A DNA stretch of 64,000 bases, taken from Roseivirga sp. (GTDB taxonomy: Bacteria; Bacteroidota; Bacteroidia; Cytophagales; Cyclobacteriaceae). Numbering within the stretch: position 1 is the stretch's first letter; each line of letters opens with the position of its first letter. The notes under the pieces are model-generated. The model saw nothing but the letters and a program-made list of their open reading frames with translations. It made no database searches and was not told the origin of the DNA. This document shows positions 43,514 to 53,021 of the stretch, piece by piece. Where the stretch lies: assembly GCA_021404565.1 (NCBI GenBank), contig JAAWWF010000004.1, positions 124,001-188,000 on the forward strand, read 5' to 3'. The translations under genes were made by a program, and so were the position numbers.

Positions 43514-46500
43514 ATGTCCTTAAAGTCTAATATTCGAGTTTTTAGCTTGCTAATAATCATCGGTTTGGTGCTCATATCCGATCTCAAAGCAACCGGGAAA
43601 AAAAATTCCGCTGACCCTACGGTCACATCTATCGTGCGCCAAAGCCCTGCCGATGCTACTACAGATGCTGATGAGGTAACGTTTAGGGTTACTTTCAGTG
43701 ATGATGTCAGGCGGGTGACCTCGGACGACTTTGCCTTAAGTGGAACCGCTGCAGCTGATGGAACGGTCGCATCGGTTACCGCGGTCTCTTCCAGTGTTTA
43801 TGACGTGACAATCACAGGAATAGACAATTCCAGGGGTACTATCAATCTGGATATAAAAGGAATAGATGCCACAGGTAGTAATGACATTGCGAAAATGCCC
43901 GTACAACTGGATGCCAATTCCACTGCAGATATTCAGATTACCGATTCACCGGTCTTTGGTCAGTCATTCAGACCTGTTAACTCAGGGCTTCTGGTGGACG
44001 TAATTTTAAAGAACGGAGTAGGCCATAATTATAGTGGACCTGGTACGCTGGAATTGATTTCAGGTGAAGGGTATGGAGGTACAGTGCTGGCTACCGAAAA
44101 CATACAAGTTACCAAGCCACTAGGCGAAAAAACCTACACTTTTAGTAACCCACCCCTGGTGAGTTCCGGTAGTACATATACGCTCAGGGTCAATATACCA
44201 GGGGCCCCTTCGTTGAGCACAGCCTTTTCAGCCCAGGTAGGAGCCGGCTATTCCGGAGGCTATTTATACCAGGCCAGTATTTTTTCCAGTGCTGATTTGT
44301 ACTTCAAACTATACATTGCTTCCGGGGCTATCGAATCGCTGGGTACTTCTTTGCCTTCACCCGATGAAACCTTTATCATTTCTAACCCGCCCTCTGCAAA
44401 CAATGTAGCTATCTCGGGAAACCTGAGTGTGGGTGAGCAATTGACCGGCACGTATGATTTTGCTGACCCAGTAGGAGGAAGCGAAAGTGGATCAACCTTT
44501 AAATGGTACAGGGCTGATGATGTAGGAGGAAACAACAAAACTGAAATATCAGGAGCTATCGCGAAGATATATACTATTACTCAAGACGATATAGGGAGCT
44601 TTTTAAGCTTTGAAGTGACACCCTCTAATGGCACTGATACCGGGGTAGCAGCAGAAAGTACAGCTTTGCAGGTGGCCACTCCGGTCGTTATTAATTCTGT
44701 GACTCGTCTTACTCCGTCTGCTTCAGATATACAGTCATCCGTCAACCCGGTTTTCAGGGTTACTTTCAACAAAGGAGTCAGAAATGTAAATGCAGATGAT
44801 TTTGTAGTCAATTCTACGGCAGGAGGAGCCATCAACACTGTGACTCCTGTAGATGAGCGTACCTATGATGTGACCATTAATAACCTGAATCATGCCGGTG
44901 GCACTCTTGGGCTGAAAGTAAAAGGCATAGACGGAGCAACAGGGACCAATAATATTACCGATATAGCCTATAGCAATGGTGCTGTTGCTCACCAGCAGAC
45001 TACGGAAAATGACTACCTGAATCAGGATTTAATTGGTCAGTCATTTACGGCATCCAGCAATAATTATCTGACAGCCTTTACACTATTTCCCAGATCAGGT
45101 ACACACTCTTTCTCTGGTACGGCCAGGCTAAGGGTTTTTCAGGGAGATGCTTCCGGTTCGGCTGTTTTGGGCAATGTGAATGCGGTATTATTCGAGGGTA
45201 CAATAGATGTTTCTGGCAGTACTTCGGTATCGGGACAGACATTCACAATAGCAGAACCACCTCAGTTGAGCTCTGGTACCATCTACAGCATTGTACTCGA
45301 CAATTTCACAGGTTCAGGCACAAGAGCATTCAATGCACATACCTCAGGTAGCCTTGCCAATGGAAGGGCATTTTTCACGAGTTCTAACAACAGCAGTCAT
45401 GCCGCATTTGATTTTATGATTGATATTTTCGAAGGCAGCCAAACAGACGGTGATGCCTTGTTCGATTCGGCTCCAGGCACAAATGAAACTTATACCGTAC
45501 TGGGTAATGCCGCACCAACTGCCACCAATGTCACCTTTACAGGTACCATATCAGTAGGTGAAGAGCTCACAGGTACTTATACCTGGGCAGATACTGATGC
45601 TGGAGATACCGAAAGTGGTTCTACCTTCAAATGGTACCGATCTGACGATAATGCCGGAAGCAACAAAACGGCAATACCCGGAGCTACATTGCAAACTTAT
45701 ACACTCACGAATGATGACAAGGCTAAGTTCATTAGCTTTGAAGTAACACCGAATGATGGTACCACGGCTGGAACTCCCGTAGAAAGTGCCTTGCAAGGAG
45801 CTGTACCTTCAGTGTCGGTTGCCTCAATTGTAAGGCAAACTCCAACAGATGCTACTACCGATGCCGACCAGGTGACCTTTCGTGTAACCTTCGATGCGGG
45901 CGTAACCAACGTGGACAAAACCGATTTTAATCTTTCGGGAACAGCCGCTTCAGACGGGACTATAAGTACCGTTACGGCAGCGAGTAGTACTGTTTATGAT
46001 GTTTTAGTCACCGGAATCGCGTCTTCCAATGGTACTCTTGGTCTCGAGATCGCCAACGGAAACGATATTAAAGGTCCGGTGTCAGCATTGGAGCAATTGT
46101 CTACTACTAGTTATCGAACAGATTCTTACGTGAATCAGACTTTCGTGGCTCCGGAATCAGGCACAATGACTCACCTGAAGTTTTGGACAGTATCCGGGCC
46201 CTATAACCTGACATTGACCATTAAGAAATCAGGTACAACCATACACAGCCAGGGAGTTACCACTTCTGATGGTACTGGTACTCTGGAGCAAAATATTGCT
46301 TTAAGCACTCCGGTGGATGTTATCAAGGGAGATGCCTACGAATTCAGGCTCTCAGTGAATAGCGGTCACGCAAATTTCCGAATGGACACTTCTGATCCAT
46401 ATGCCGGTGGCCTAATGACCTCTGGTTTTGGAAATGGAACCCATTGGGATCTCACATTCAGCCTTTTAATTGCTTCACCGGAAACCGCAGGTTTGGCAGG

Positions 46501-49500
46501 TATTATCCCCACTACCGATGAAAGCTATACCCTTATTAACAATGTCGCTCCGACTGCCACCCCACCAACTTCACCGACAGTAACAGAGGATGATATCAAT
46601 GTAGCCATTGATGACGATATTCAGATAAGCGATGCTGATGTAGCTGATATCCAAACAGTCACATTCAGCATAACAGGAGGGACGTTGAATATTGGGGAAG
46701 TAGACGTCACCTTTGGGGGAGAAGGCAATGGAACTGCCAGCTTTACAGCGGCAGGCTCCTTGTCTTCTATTAATACAGCCCTCGATGCGGCTACCTTTAC
46801 ACCCACGGCCAACCTCAATGGTGCTGGTGCTGGTATCATAAGCTTTGTATCCAATGATGGTCAGGCTGATTCCAATGAAGCCTCTGTTACGTTTGATATT
46901 TCATCAGAAAATGATAAACCGGTTTTTAGCTCACCATCTGTCACTACAGTAAACGACAATACCACCTATACTTACAACATAACGACTAGTGATGCGGATG
47001 GCGATGACGTGACCGTAACCGCTACGACCGTTCCAGGCTGGCTGTCATTGAATCAGAGTCAAAGAGGGGTGAGCACGTTAACCGGTACAGGGTTAAATAG
47101 ATCTGGAGGTACCGGACCTGGTACGGGTGTGGCACAGGACGGTAGCCTTAATGAAGCCTCTTTTTCCTGGCCAAGTGACATAATTGTAGATGATCAGCAG
47201 AACATATACATACTGGATCGTTTTGAGGGAAAACTGAGAAAAATATCCAATGATGGAAATGTCACCACCATAGCCGGTAGTCAGTTTGGTACGCAGCTGG
47301 GTACCGGCACCAATGCTCAATTGAAATACCCTGAAGTTATGGCCCTTGGTAACAATAATCTTATGTATGTGCCATCAGGTTTTGGCCGCGATTCTGAAGA
47401 TTTTATCAGGAAAATTGATGTTACTACCGGAGCTGTCACCGCTTTTGTCGGAGGGCTCAAAGGTGTTACCGGACTGGCCTATGATAAAGCAACAGACATT
47501 CTTTATGCTTCGCATAGTGGTTTTAATGGAGAGAGTGAAATATTGATGTTCGATACCCAGGGGAACAAAACCGTACTGGCAGGAAATGGTACCGGGTCTG
47601 CAAACGGTACAGGAACCGATGCCAGATTTTACTACCCAAGAGATTTATTGCTTGATGGAAATGGAAACCTTTATGTATCCGATCAGGGAAATAATAGTAT
47701 CCGGAAGATTGAATTGGCCACTAAAGTGGTGTCGACCGTAGCGGGTGGTACCAGAGGCACAAATGACGGGACAGGTACAGATGCTCAATTTAGCGGACCT
47801 TTTGGTCTTGCAATGGATGCCGAAAGTAATCTTTACGTAGCAGATAGGTTCAATTATGCAATTAGAAAAATTGATCCGAATGGTGTCGTAACCACGGTTT
47901 CAGGAATTAAAGGAGAAAGTGCTGATTTAGATGGTAGCCTGGAAACTGCTAAATTTTATGACCCTGATGGCCTGACTATTGATGGACAGGGGAATATCCT
48001 TGTAGCTGACCAGTACACGAGCAAAATCAGAAAAATCAGCTTCACCAAGTCTCTTACACTTGCCGGTGATGCCTCAGGCCAAACTGCTGGTGATTATCCG
48101 GTCACGTTGACTGCTAACGATGGTAATAGTGGAACAGCTACACAAGTATTCAATGTGACTGTTGTAGATGTTACTGATCCGGTTTTGACGTCTGCGACTA
48201 CCGCTAGTGATTTTGCAGAAAATGGAACTGGTACTGTATATATCGTGACAGGAACAGATACCAATGCGCTGACCTATAGCTTAGGTTCAGGCAATGATGA
48301 AGCTTTATTCAACATCGATGGAAGCACGGGTGTAGTTACCTTTAAAACTGCCCCTGACTTTGAAAACCCATTCGATCAGGGGGCTGATAATGCTTATGTA
48401 ATTAACGTGATTGCCTCAGATCCTGCTGGCAATACGGCTAATCAGAATGTGACCTTTAGTGTAATCAATGTGAGTGATGAAGATCCGGTCTTTACTTCCA
48501 CACCCGTCACTACAGTAAACGACAATGCCACTTATACTTATGACATTACGACAAGCGATGTGGATGGTGATGATATAACCGTGACAGCCACTACCAAACC
48601 CGCCTGGCTTTCATTAAGCCAGAGTCAGAAGGGAGTGAGCACATTTGCCGGTACGGGGCTAAACAGATCCGGAGGTACCGGACCAGGTACAGGTGTTGCA
48701 CAAGATGGGAGTCTTAGTCAGGCCTCTTTTTCCTGGCCGACAGATATTATTCTGGACGATCAGCAGAACATGTACATTTTGGATCGATTTGAGGGTAAGC
48801 TGCGAAAAATCACCAGCGATGGGAATGTCACAACCATAGCCGGTAGTGAGTTTGGTACACAACTGGGTACCGGCACGAATGCCCAATTAAAGTACCCGGA
48901 AGTAATGGCCCTGGGTAATAACAATATCATGTATGTACCCTCGGGCTTTAGCCGCGATCCTGAAGATTTTATCAGGAAAATTGATGTTACTACGGGAGCT
49001 GTTACTGCTTTTGCAGGAGGACTCAAAGGAGTCAGTGGGCTTGCTTATGACAGAGCAACAGATATGCTTTACGCGTCACACAGCGGGTTTAATGGTGAGA
49101 ATGAAATATTAATGTTCGATACCCAGGGAAACAAAACGGTTCTGGCTGGTAATGGAAGCGGGTTTATAAATGGAACAGGAACAGATGCGAAGTTTTTCTA
49201 TCCCAGAGATTTATTACTGGATGGAAATGGAAACCTGTATGTATCTGATCAGGGAAACAATAGTATCAGAAAGATTGAATTGGCTACCAAAGTCGTGTCA
49301 ACCGTGGCGGGAGGTAGTAGAGGGACGAATGATGGAACGGGCACCGATGCACAGTTCAATGGCCCATTTGGTTTAGCCATGGATGCTCAGAATAATCTGT
49401 ATGTAGCGGATAGGTTTAATTACGCGATAAGAAAAATCGATCAGAATGGTGTAGTAACCACAGTTGCGGGAATTAAAGGTGAAAGTGCCGATTTAGACGG

Positions 49501-51823
49501 TGGTTTGGAAACTGCCAAATTCTTTGATCCTGATGGTCTGGCGATTGACGCACAAGGGAACCTCCTGGTAGCCGACCAGTATACAAGCAAGATCAGGAAA
49601 ATCAGCTTCACCACATCTCTCACACTTGCTGGTGATGCTACAGGCCAGACTGCTGGGGATTATCCGGTCACGCTGACTGCTGCTGACGGAAATGGTGGCA
49701 TGGCTACACAAACCTTTAATGTTACGGTAGTTGATGTAACCGCTCCGGCAAAACCGGTGATCATCGGTATCAGTGATGATACAGGTAGCAGTGCAACAGA
49801 TGGTGTTACGAGCGATCGAAACCTGTTGATTCATGGAACGGCAGAGGCAAATGCTACTGTTGAGGTTTTCTCACCAGGAGGCTTAATCGGTACTGTCCAG
49901 GCTGATGTCAATGGTAACTGGACTTTGGATATTACACAGTTTACCTTGCCGGAAATCACATCGAATACTACGGTAGAAGCTATCGACCAAGAAGGAAATC
50001 GCAGTGTACCCAGTGATGGTTTTGTGATAGACATTGATTTTACCGCACCAGCTAAACCTGTGATTACAGGTGTCAGCGATGACACAGGCAGTAGCAATTC
50101 AGATGGTATTACGAGCGACCGAAATCTGTTGATCCATGGAAAGGCAGAGGCCAATGCCACTGTAGAGATATTCTCACCAGGAGGCTTGATCGGTACTGTC
50201 CAGGCCGATGGTCATGGCGACTGGACTTTAGACATTACACAGTTTACCCTACCTGAAATGACATCCAATACTACGGCAGAAGCTATTGACCTCGCAGGAA
50301 ATCGGAGTGCAACCAGTGATGTTTTTATGATGGCTATTGATTTTACCGCACCAGCCAAACCTGTGATTACGGGTATCAGTGATGATAAGGGTAGTAGCAA
50401 TACAGATGGTATTACGAGTGACCGAAACCTGTTAATCCATGGAACGGCAGAGGCCAATGCCACTGTAGAGGTTTTCTCACCAGGGGGCTCGATCGGTATT
50501 GTACAGGCTGATGTGAATGGTAACTGGACTTTGGATATTTCACAATTTACCCTGCCTGAAATGACATCCAATACTACGGCAGAGGCTATTGATCTGGCAG
50601 GAAATCGGAGTGCAACCAGTGATGTTTTTGTGATAGCTATTGATTTTACGGCACCAGCCAAACCTGTGATTACAAGTATCAGTGATGATACAGGTAGTAG
50701 TAACACCGATGGTGTAACGAGTGACCGAAACCTGTTGATCCATGGAACTGCTGAGGCTAATGCTGCCGTAGAGGTTTTCTCTCCAGGAGGAAAAATTGGT
50801 GAGACTCAGACAGATGCCAATGGAAACTGGACCCTGGATATCACGAGGTTTAACCTACCCCAGATGACAGCGAATATGACGGCAGAAGCTATCGACCTGG
50901 CTGGAAATCGCAGTACTGCCAGTGATATATTCACGCTTAAGATAGACTATACGGCACCAGTCAAACCTGTAATTACAGGTATCAGTGATGATACTGGAAT
51001 TAGCACGACAGATGGTGTTACCAGCGATCGTAACCTGTTGATCCATGGAACAGCTGAGGCAGGTGCCGATGTTGAAGTATTCTCAACAGGAGGTGTGATT
51101 GGTATGGTTCAGGCCGATGCCAATGGAGACTGGATCCTGGATATTACGAGGTTTAACCTACCTGAGATGACAGCGAATATGACGGCAGAAGCTATCGATC
51201 TGGCGGGTAATCGCAGTGCTGCCAGTGATATATTTACAGTTAAAATCGATTTCACAGCACCAGGAGTATCCATTGCCATTGCCAATAATTCCGTGGCAGG
51301 TTATCTGATCACGGCTGTTTTTGATGAAGAGGTGAGTGGCCTTACATTGGCAGATATATCGGTAGCAGGTGGCACTGCCAGTGACCTGGTTGAAACGAAC
51401 CAGACCACCTACTCATTCCTGGTAAATACATCCACTGGTTCGGTAGATGTTTCAATTAATGCCGATGCCGCTCAGGATGTAGCCGGCAATGGCAATACTC
51501 CTTCTAATCAACTGACACTGGGTCTACCGTCTAACTCTTCGCGAGAAGGTTTTACTAATCTTGAGAATGTCACACAAACAGAAGAGATCAGTGTTTATCC
51601 AAACCCTGCCAGCAAAGTGTTGACCTTTGACCTGTCAGAGCTTAGTGCAGAAGCAGTGGATATTTACATGTATGATGCAGCAGGAGTACCAGTGTTTATG
51701 TGTGAAGCATACAAAGAGGAAACACTGAGCATGGATGTATCTGAATACACCAGTGGCTTATACATCGTTCAGTTCTACGATGGTGTCCAGGTGGTGAGAA
51801 AGAAAGTGCTGGTTAAGAAATAA
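43514..51823 (+). CDS. Giant T9SS-secreted multidomain surface protein 2 (duplicated NHL modules, five Ig-like repeats)
   Basis: This 2769-aa protein has a signal anchor (VFSLLIIIGLVLISDLKA) and a C-terminal T9SS type A domain (ISVYPNPASKVLTFDLS ... GLYIVQFYDGVQVVRKKVLV). Approximate residue order: 35-1010 three blocks each combining a bacterial Ig-like unit (TSIVRQSPADATTDADEVTF), a choice-of-anchor-like beta domain and, in the first two, a GEELTGTYTWADTDAGDTES-type repeat; 1010-1135 Ig-like; 1136-1554 NHL-in-cadherin module A; 1555-1657 one cadherin-like repeat close to those of giant protein 1; 1658-2076 module B; 2077-2581 five Ig-like repeats of 101 aa (DRNLLIHGTAEANATVEVFS); 2582-2675 a Big-type domain; then the sorting domain. 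It shares modules with giant protein 1 and likely has a related surface role. No catalytic motif was seen. A remnant lipoprotein follows. Confidence 0.9.
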   Translation: MSLKSNIRVFSLLIIIGLVLISDLKATGKKNSADPTVTSIVRQSPADATTDADEVTFRVTFSDDVRRVTSDDFALSGTAAADGTVASVTAVSSSVYDVTITGIDNSRGTINLDIKGIDATGSNDIAKMPVQLDANSTADIQITDSPVFGQSFRPVNSGLLVDVILKNGVGHNYSGPGTLELISGEGYGGTVLATENIQVTKPLGEKTYTFSNPPLVSSGSTYTLRVNIPGAPSLSTAFSAQVGAGYSGGYLYQASIFSSADLYFKLYIASGAIESLGTSLPSPDETFIISNPPSANNVAISGNLSVGEQLTGTYDFADPVGGSESGSTFKWYRADDVGGNNKTEISGAIAKIYTITQDDIGSFLSFEVTPSNGTDTGVAAESTALQVATPVVINSVTRLTPSASDIQSSVNPVFRVTFNKGVRNVNADDFVVNSTAGGAINTVTPVDERTYDVTINNLNHAGGTLGLKVKGIDGATGTNNITDIAYSNGAVAHQQTTENDYLNQDLIGQSFTASSNNYLTAFTLFPRSGTHSFSGTARLRVFQGDASGSAVLGNVNAVLFEGTIDVSGSTSVSGQTFTIAEPPQLSSGTIYSIVLDNFTGSGTRAFNAHTSGSLANGRAFFTSSNNSSHAAFDFMIDIFEGSQTDGDALFDSAPGTNETYTVLGNAAPTATNVTFTGTISVGEELTGTYTWADTDAGDTESGSTFKWYRSDDNAGSNKTAIPGATLQTYTLTNDDKAKFISFEVTPNDGTTAGTPVESALQGAVPSVSVASIVRQTPTDATTDADQVTFRVTFDAGVTNVDKTDFNLSGTAASDGTISTVTAASSTVYDVLVTGIASSNGTLGLEIANGNDIKGPVSALEQLSTTSYRTDSYVNQTFVAPESGTMTHLKFWTVSGPYNLTLTIKKSGTTIHSQGVTTSDGTGTLEQNIALSTPVDVIKGDAYEFRLSVNSGHANFRMDTSDPYAGGLMTSGFGNGTHWDLTFSLLIASPETAGLAGIIPTTDESYTLINNVAPTATPPTSPTVTEDDINVAIDDDIQISDADVADIQTVTFSITGGTLNIGEVDVTFGGEGNGTASFTAAGSLSSINTALDAATFTPTANLNGAGAGIISFVSNDGQADSNEASVTFDISSENDKPVFSSPSVTTVNDNTTYTYNITTSDADGDDVTVTATTVPGWLSLNQSQRGVSTLTGTGLNRSGGTGPGTGVAQDGSLNEASFSWPSDIIVDDQQNIYILDRFEGKLRKISNDGNVTTIAGSQFGTQLGTGTNAQLKYPEVMALGNNNLMYVPSGFGRDSEDFIRKIDVTTGAVTAFVGGLKGVTGLAYDKATDILYASHSGFNGESEILMFDTQGNKTVLAGNGTGSANGTGTDARFYYPRDLLLDGNGNLYVSDQGNNSIRKIELATKVVSTVAGGTRGTNDGTGTDAQFSGPFGLAMDAESNLYVADRFNYAIRKIDPNGVVTTVSGIKGESADLDGSLETAKFYDPDGLTIDGQGNILVADQYTSKIRKISFTKSLTLAGDASGQTAGDYPVTLTANDGNSGTATQVFNVTVVDVTDPVLTSATTASDFAENGTGTVYIVTGTDTNALTYSLGSGNDEALFNIDGSTGVVTFKTAPDFENPFDQGADNAYVINVIASDPAGNTANQNVTFSVINVSDEDPVFTSTPVTTVNDNATYTYDITTSDVDGDDITVTATTKPAWLSLSQSQKGVSTFAGTGLNRSGGTGPGTGVAQDGSLSQASFSWPTDIILDDQQNMYILDRFEGKLRKITSDGNVTTIAGSEFGTQLGTGTNAQLKYPEVMALGNNNIMYVPSGFSRDPEDFIRKIDVTTGAVTAFAGGLKGVSGLAYDRATDMLYASHSGFNGENEILMFDTQGNKTVLAGNGSGFINGTGTDAKFFYPRDLLLDGNGNLYVSDQGNNSIRKIELATKVVSTVAGGSRGTNDGTGTDAQFNGPFGLAMDAQNNLYVADRFNYAIRKIDQNGVVTTVAGIKGESADLDGGLETAKFFDPDGLAIDAQGNLLVADQYTSKIRKISFTTSLTLAGDATGQTAGDYPVTLTAADGNGGMATQTFNVTVVDVTAPAKPVIIGISDDTGSSATDGVTSDRNLLIHGTAEANATVEVFSPGGLIGTVQADVNGNWTLDITQFTLPEITSNTTVEAIDQEGNRSVPSDGFVIDIDFTAPAKPVITGVSDDTGSSNSDGITSDRNLLIHGKAEANATVEIFSPGGLIGTVQADGHGDWTLDITQFTLPEMTSNTTAEAIDLAGNRSATSDVFMMAIDFTAPAKPVITGISDDKGSSNTDGITSDRNLLIHGTAEANATVEVFSPGGSIGIVQADVNGNWTLDISQFTLPEMTSNTTAEAIDLAGNRSATSDVFVIAIDFTAPAKPVITSISDDTGSSNTDGVTSDRNLLIHGTAEANAAVEVFSPGGKIGETQTDANGNWTLDITRFNLPQMTANMTAEAIDLAGNRSTASDIFTLKIDYTAPVKPVITGISDDTGISTTDGVTSDRNLLIHGTAEAGADVEVFSTGGVIGMVQADANGDWILDITRFNLPEMTANMTAEAIDLAGNRSAASDIFTVKIDFTAPGVSIAIANNSVAGYLITAVFDEEVSGLTLADISVAGGTASDLVETNQTTYSFLVNTSTGSVDVSINADAAQDVAGNGNTPSNQLTLGLPSNSSREGFTNLENVTQTEEISVYPNPASKVLTFDLSELSAEAVDIYMYDAAGVPVFMCEAYKEETLSMDVSEYTSGLYIVQFYDGVQVVRKKVLVKK
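46919..48175 (+). repeat. Duplicated cadherin/NHL module, copy A
   Basis: This is a 1257-nt coding unit (419 codons): cadherin-like start (VTTVNDNTTYTYNITTSDAD), NHL blades (NGNLYVSDQGNNSIRKIELA) and cadherin-like end (ASGQTAGDYPVTLTANDG). It has exactly the same length as copy B at 48485-49741, with only scattered substitutions. Confidence 0.9.
48485..49741 (+). repeat. Duplicated cadherin/NHL module, copy B
   Basis: This second 1257-nt copy (419 codons) is separated from copy A by one cadherin-like repeat of 103 codons. Blades such as YYVSDQGNNSIRKI-type and ADRFNYAIRKID are the same as in copy A. Substitutions are scattered and there are no indels, which indicates a fairly recent in-frame duplication. 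Confidence 0.9.
49742..51256 (+). repeat. Five tandem 303-nt Ig-like coding repeats
   Basis: Five units of exactly 101 codons each begin AP(A/V)KPVI and contain SDRNLLIHGTAEA, NGNWTLDIT and EAIDLAGNRS. They match the BIg_3-like repeat common in large adhesins. Copies 2-4 are most alike. Confidence 0.93.
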
Positions 51824-51860
51824 TTACAAGGAAATTTAGAGCAACACCAATACACTATTA

Positions 51861-52058
51861 ATGCTGGTTTTGATCGGTTATCTGGTTTCGTGTAATCCAG
51901 ATGACCCTTCGGGGCCTGCTCATGGAAATTACAAATCGACCGGCCGCCTTGAGTGGACAAACAGTTTACATAAAGCAAAGCATGCCAAAGCCAGACGGCA
52001 GGTCAAACAGGTCTCACTCTGGAGGGATTTCCAGAAGAATACCCACCGGGTGAGATGA
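51861..52058 (+). pseudogene. Remnant of a small lipoprotein gene
   Basis: The ORF encodes 65 residues starting MLVLIGYLVSCNPDDPSGPA. The part LVSCNPDDPSGP matches LASCRPDDPNGP of the lipoprotein at 33310, and upstream in-frame codons (NTNTLL) also resemble its signal (YLLYTLL) before a TAG. After GP the similarity ends, and the tail (KAKHAKARRQVKQVSLW) is basic and looks non-functional. It lies at the same position relative to giant gene 2 as the intact lipoprotein does to giant gene 1, so it is best read as a decayed copy. The remainder of the 51824-52134 spacer holds nothing else recognisable. Confidence 0.65.
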
Positions 52059-52134
52059 AGTGTTTTGTCAAAAGGTTAAAGAAATATCTTATTCCTTACA
52101 AATGGTCCGTTCACTTTGACTGGTCTGATGGTGG

Positions 52135-52974
52135 CTAACCTGAAACGCGAGTCTCCACCAGCGATCTGCATTCCTCAATTACAGCTGCGTGCTTACGTTG
52201 CCTTATAAAATCCAGGGACCTCGGTTGCTCCAGCAATTCCTTACAAAGCACAATTTTTCTATCGAGGAGGGTCTGTTTCTCGGCATTGGTCAGTGTGCAG
52301 AGACAAGTAACAGGGTAGAGGCCTGATATATCTATCCGTTCCCGAAGACTGCCCTTACCCGGAAAGTCCCAGGCCATCAGTTTGATCCCTTCACCGCTGG
52401 CATAGTCTATGGCATCACCCGTAAAACGTGTATTGGTCACAATCCAGCACTTATACTGCATTCCCGGAGCTTGCTTTTTGCGCAGCTGAGAAACTATATC
52501 ATTGAAGCGGGAATGTACATAGAGCACCACCTTGATATCCGATTTATAGCCGGGCGTACGGTGGTGCTTGCATTCCACTATGTATTGTACCTCGTGGTTT
52601 CTCGCCCATACGTCTACTTCATGGCTCACGCGTTTCCCGCGCAATACAATTCCCGTTTCTGATTCAAAACCCTGGAAGCTAAACAAGTGAGCGATGTACT
52701 CTTCGAATGGAAAACCGGTAGGTCCCAGCTCCAAAATCGCTTTTTTCAACTTATATCGCGCAGCCAGTTGATAAGAAGCATGCCGTAACAATTGAAAAGC
52801 GCGTTTGTAAACAAACTTTGTAGTGAGCTTTTCAGGATGAATATTTGCAATTTCTTCTGTAATGTTTGCTATCAATTCGGGACTGGCCCCGGAACGGAAT
52901 AAAGACCTTTCTAATTTCTCAATAGAGAAGGGAACGAGCTCTCCGGTAGACTTACGAATCAGCAATTTATTCAT
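52135..52974 (-). CDS. ATP-cone plus Mrr-type PD-(D/E)xK nuclease-like protein
   Basis: This is a 279-aa cytoplasmic protein. Residues about 1-85 form an ATP-cone nucleotide-binding domain (IRKSTGELVPFSIEKLERSL, TTKFVYKRAFQLLRH). Residues about 95-190 form a restriction-endonuclease-like fold: GFPFEEYIAHLFSFQGFESE, then VSHEVDVWA with the metal Asp and YIVECKHHRTPG with the Glu-x-Lys. The C-terminal part is helical. Such proteins are described as Mrr/restriction endonuclease family members; the natural substrate is unknown and no methylase is nearby, so it is not a normal R-M system. The start at the ATG at 52974 is preferred to a TTG 24 bp upstream. It is divergent from the DnaQ/GIY-YIG nuclease with only 47 bp between the starts, so the two may be jointly controlled. 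Confidence 0.85.
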   Translation of the reverse strand: MNKLLIRKSTGELVPFSIEKLERSLFRSGASPELIANITEEIANIHPEKLTTKFVYKRAFQLLRHASYQLAARYKLKKAILELGPTGFPFEEYIAHLFSFQGFESETGIVLRGKRVSHEVDVWARNHEVQYIVECKHHRTPGYKSDIKVVLYVHSRFNDIVSQLRKKQAPGMQYKCWIVTNTRFTGDAIDYASGEGIKLMAWDFPGKGSLRERIDISGLYPVTCLCTLTNAEKQTLLDRKIVLCKELLEQPRSLDFIRQRKHAAVIEECRSLVETRVSG

Positions 52975-53021
52975 CTTTTGCAAAGTAGTGAAACCCAAAA
53001 AACTTCGCTACTTTTAAATGA

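Noticed and set aside
51775-51978. Minus-strand ORF over the end of giant gene 2
   Set aside because: It overlaps the well-supported sorting domain and the lipoprotein remnant; no features of its own.
52135-52974. A restriction-modification system
   Set aside because: No methyltransferase or specificity gene is adjacent; only a restriction-like nuclease domain is present.
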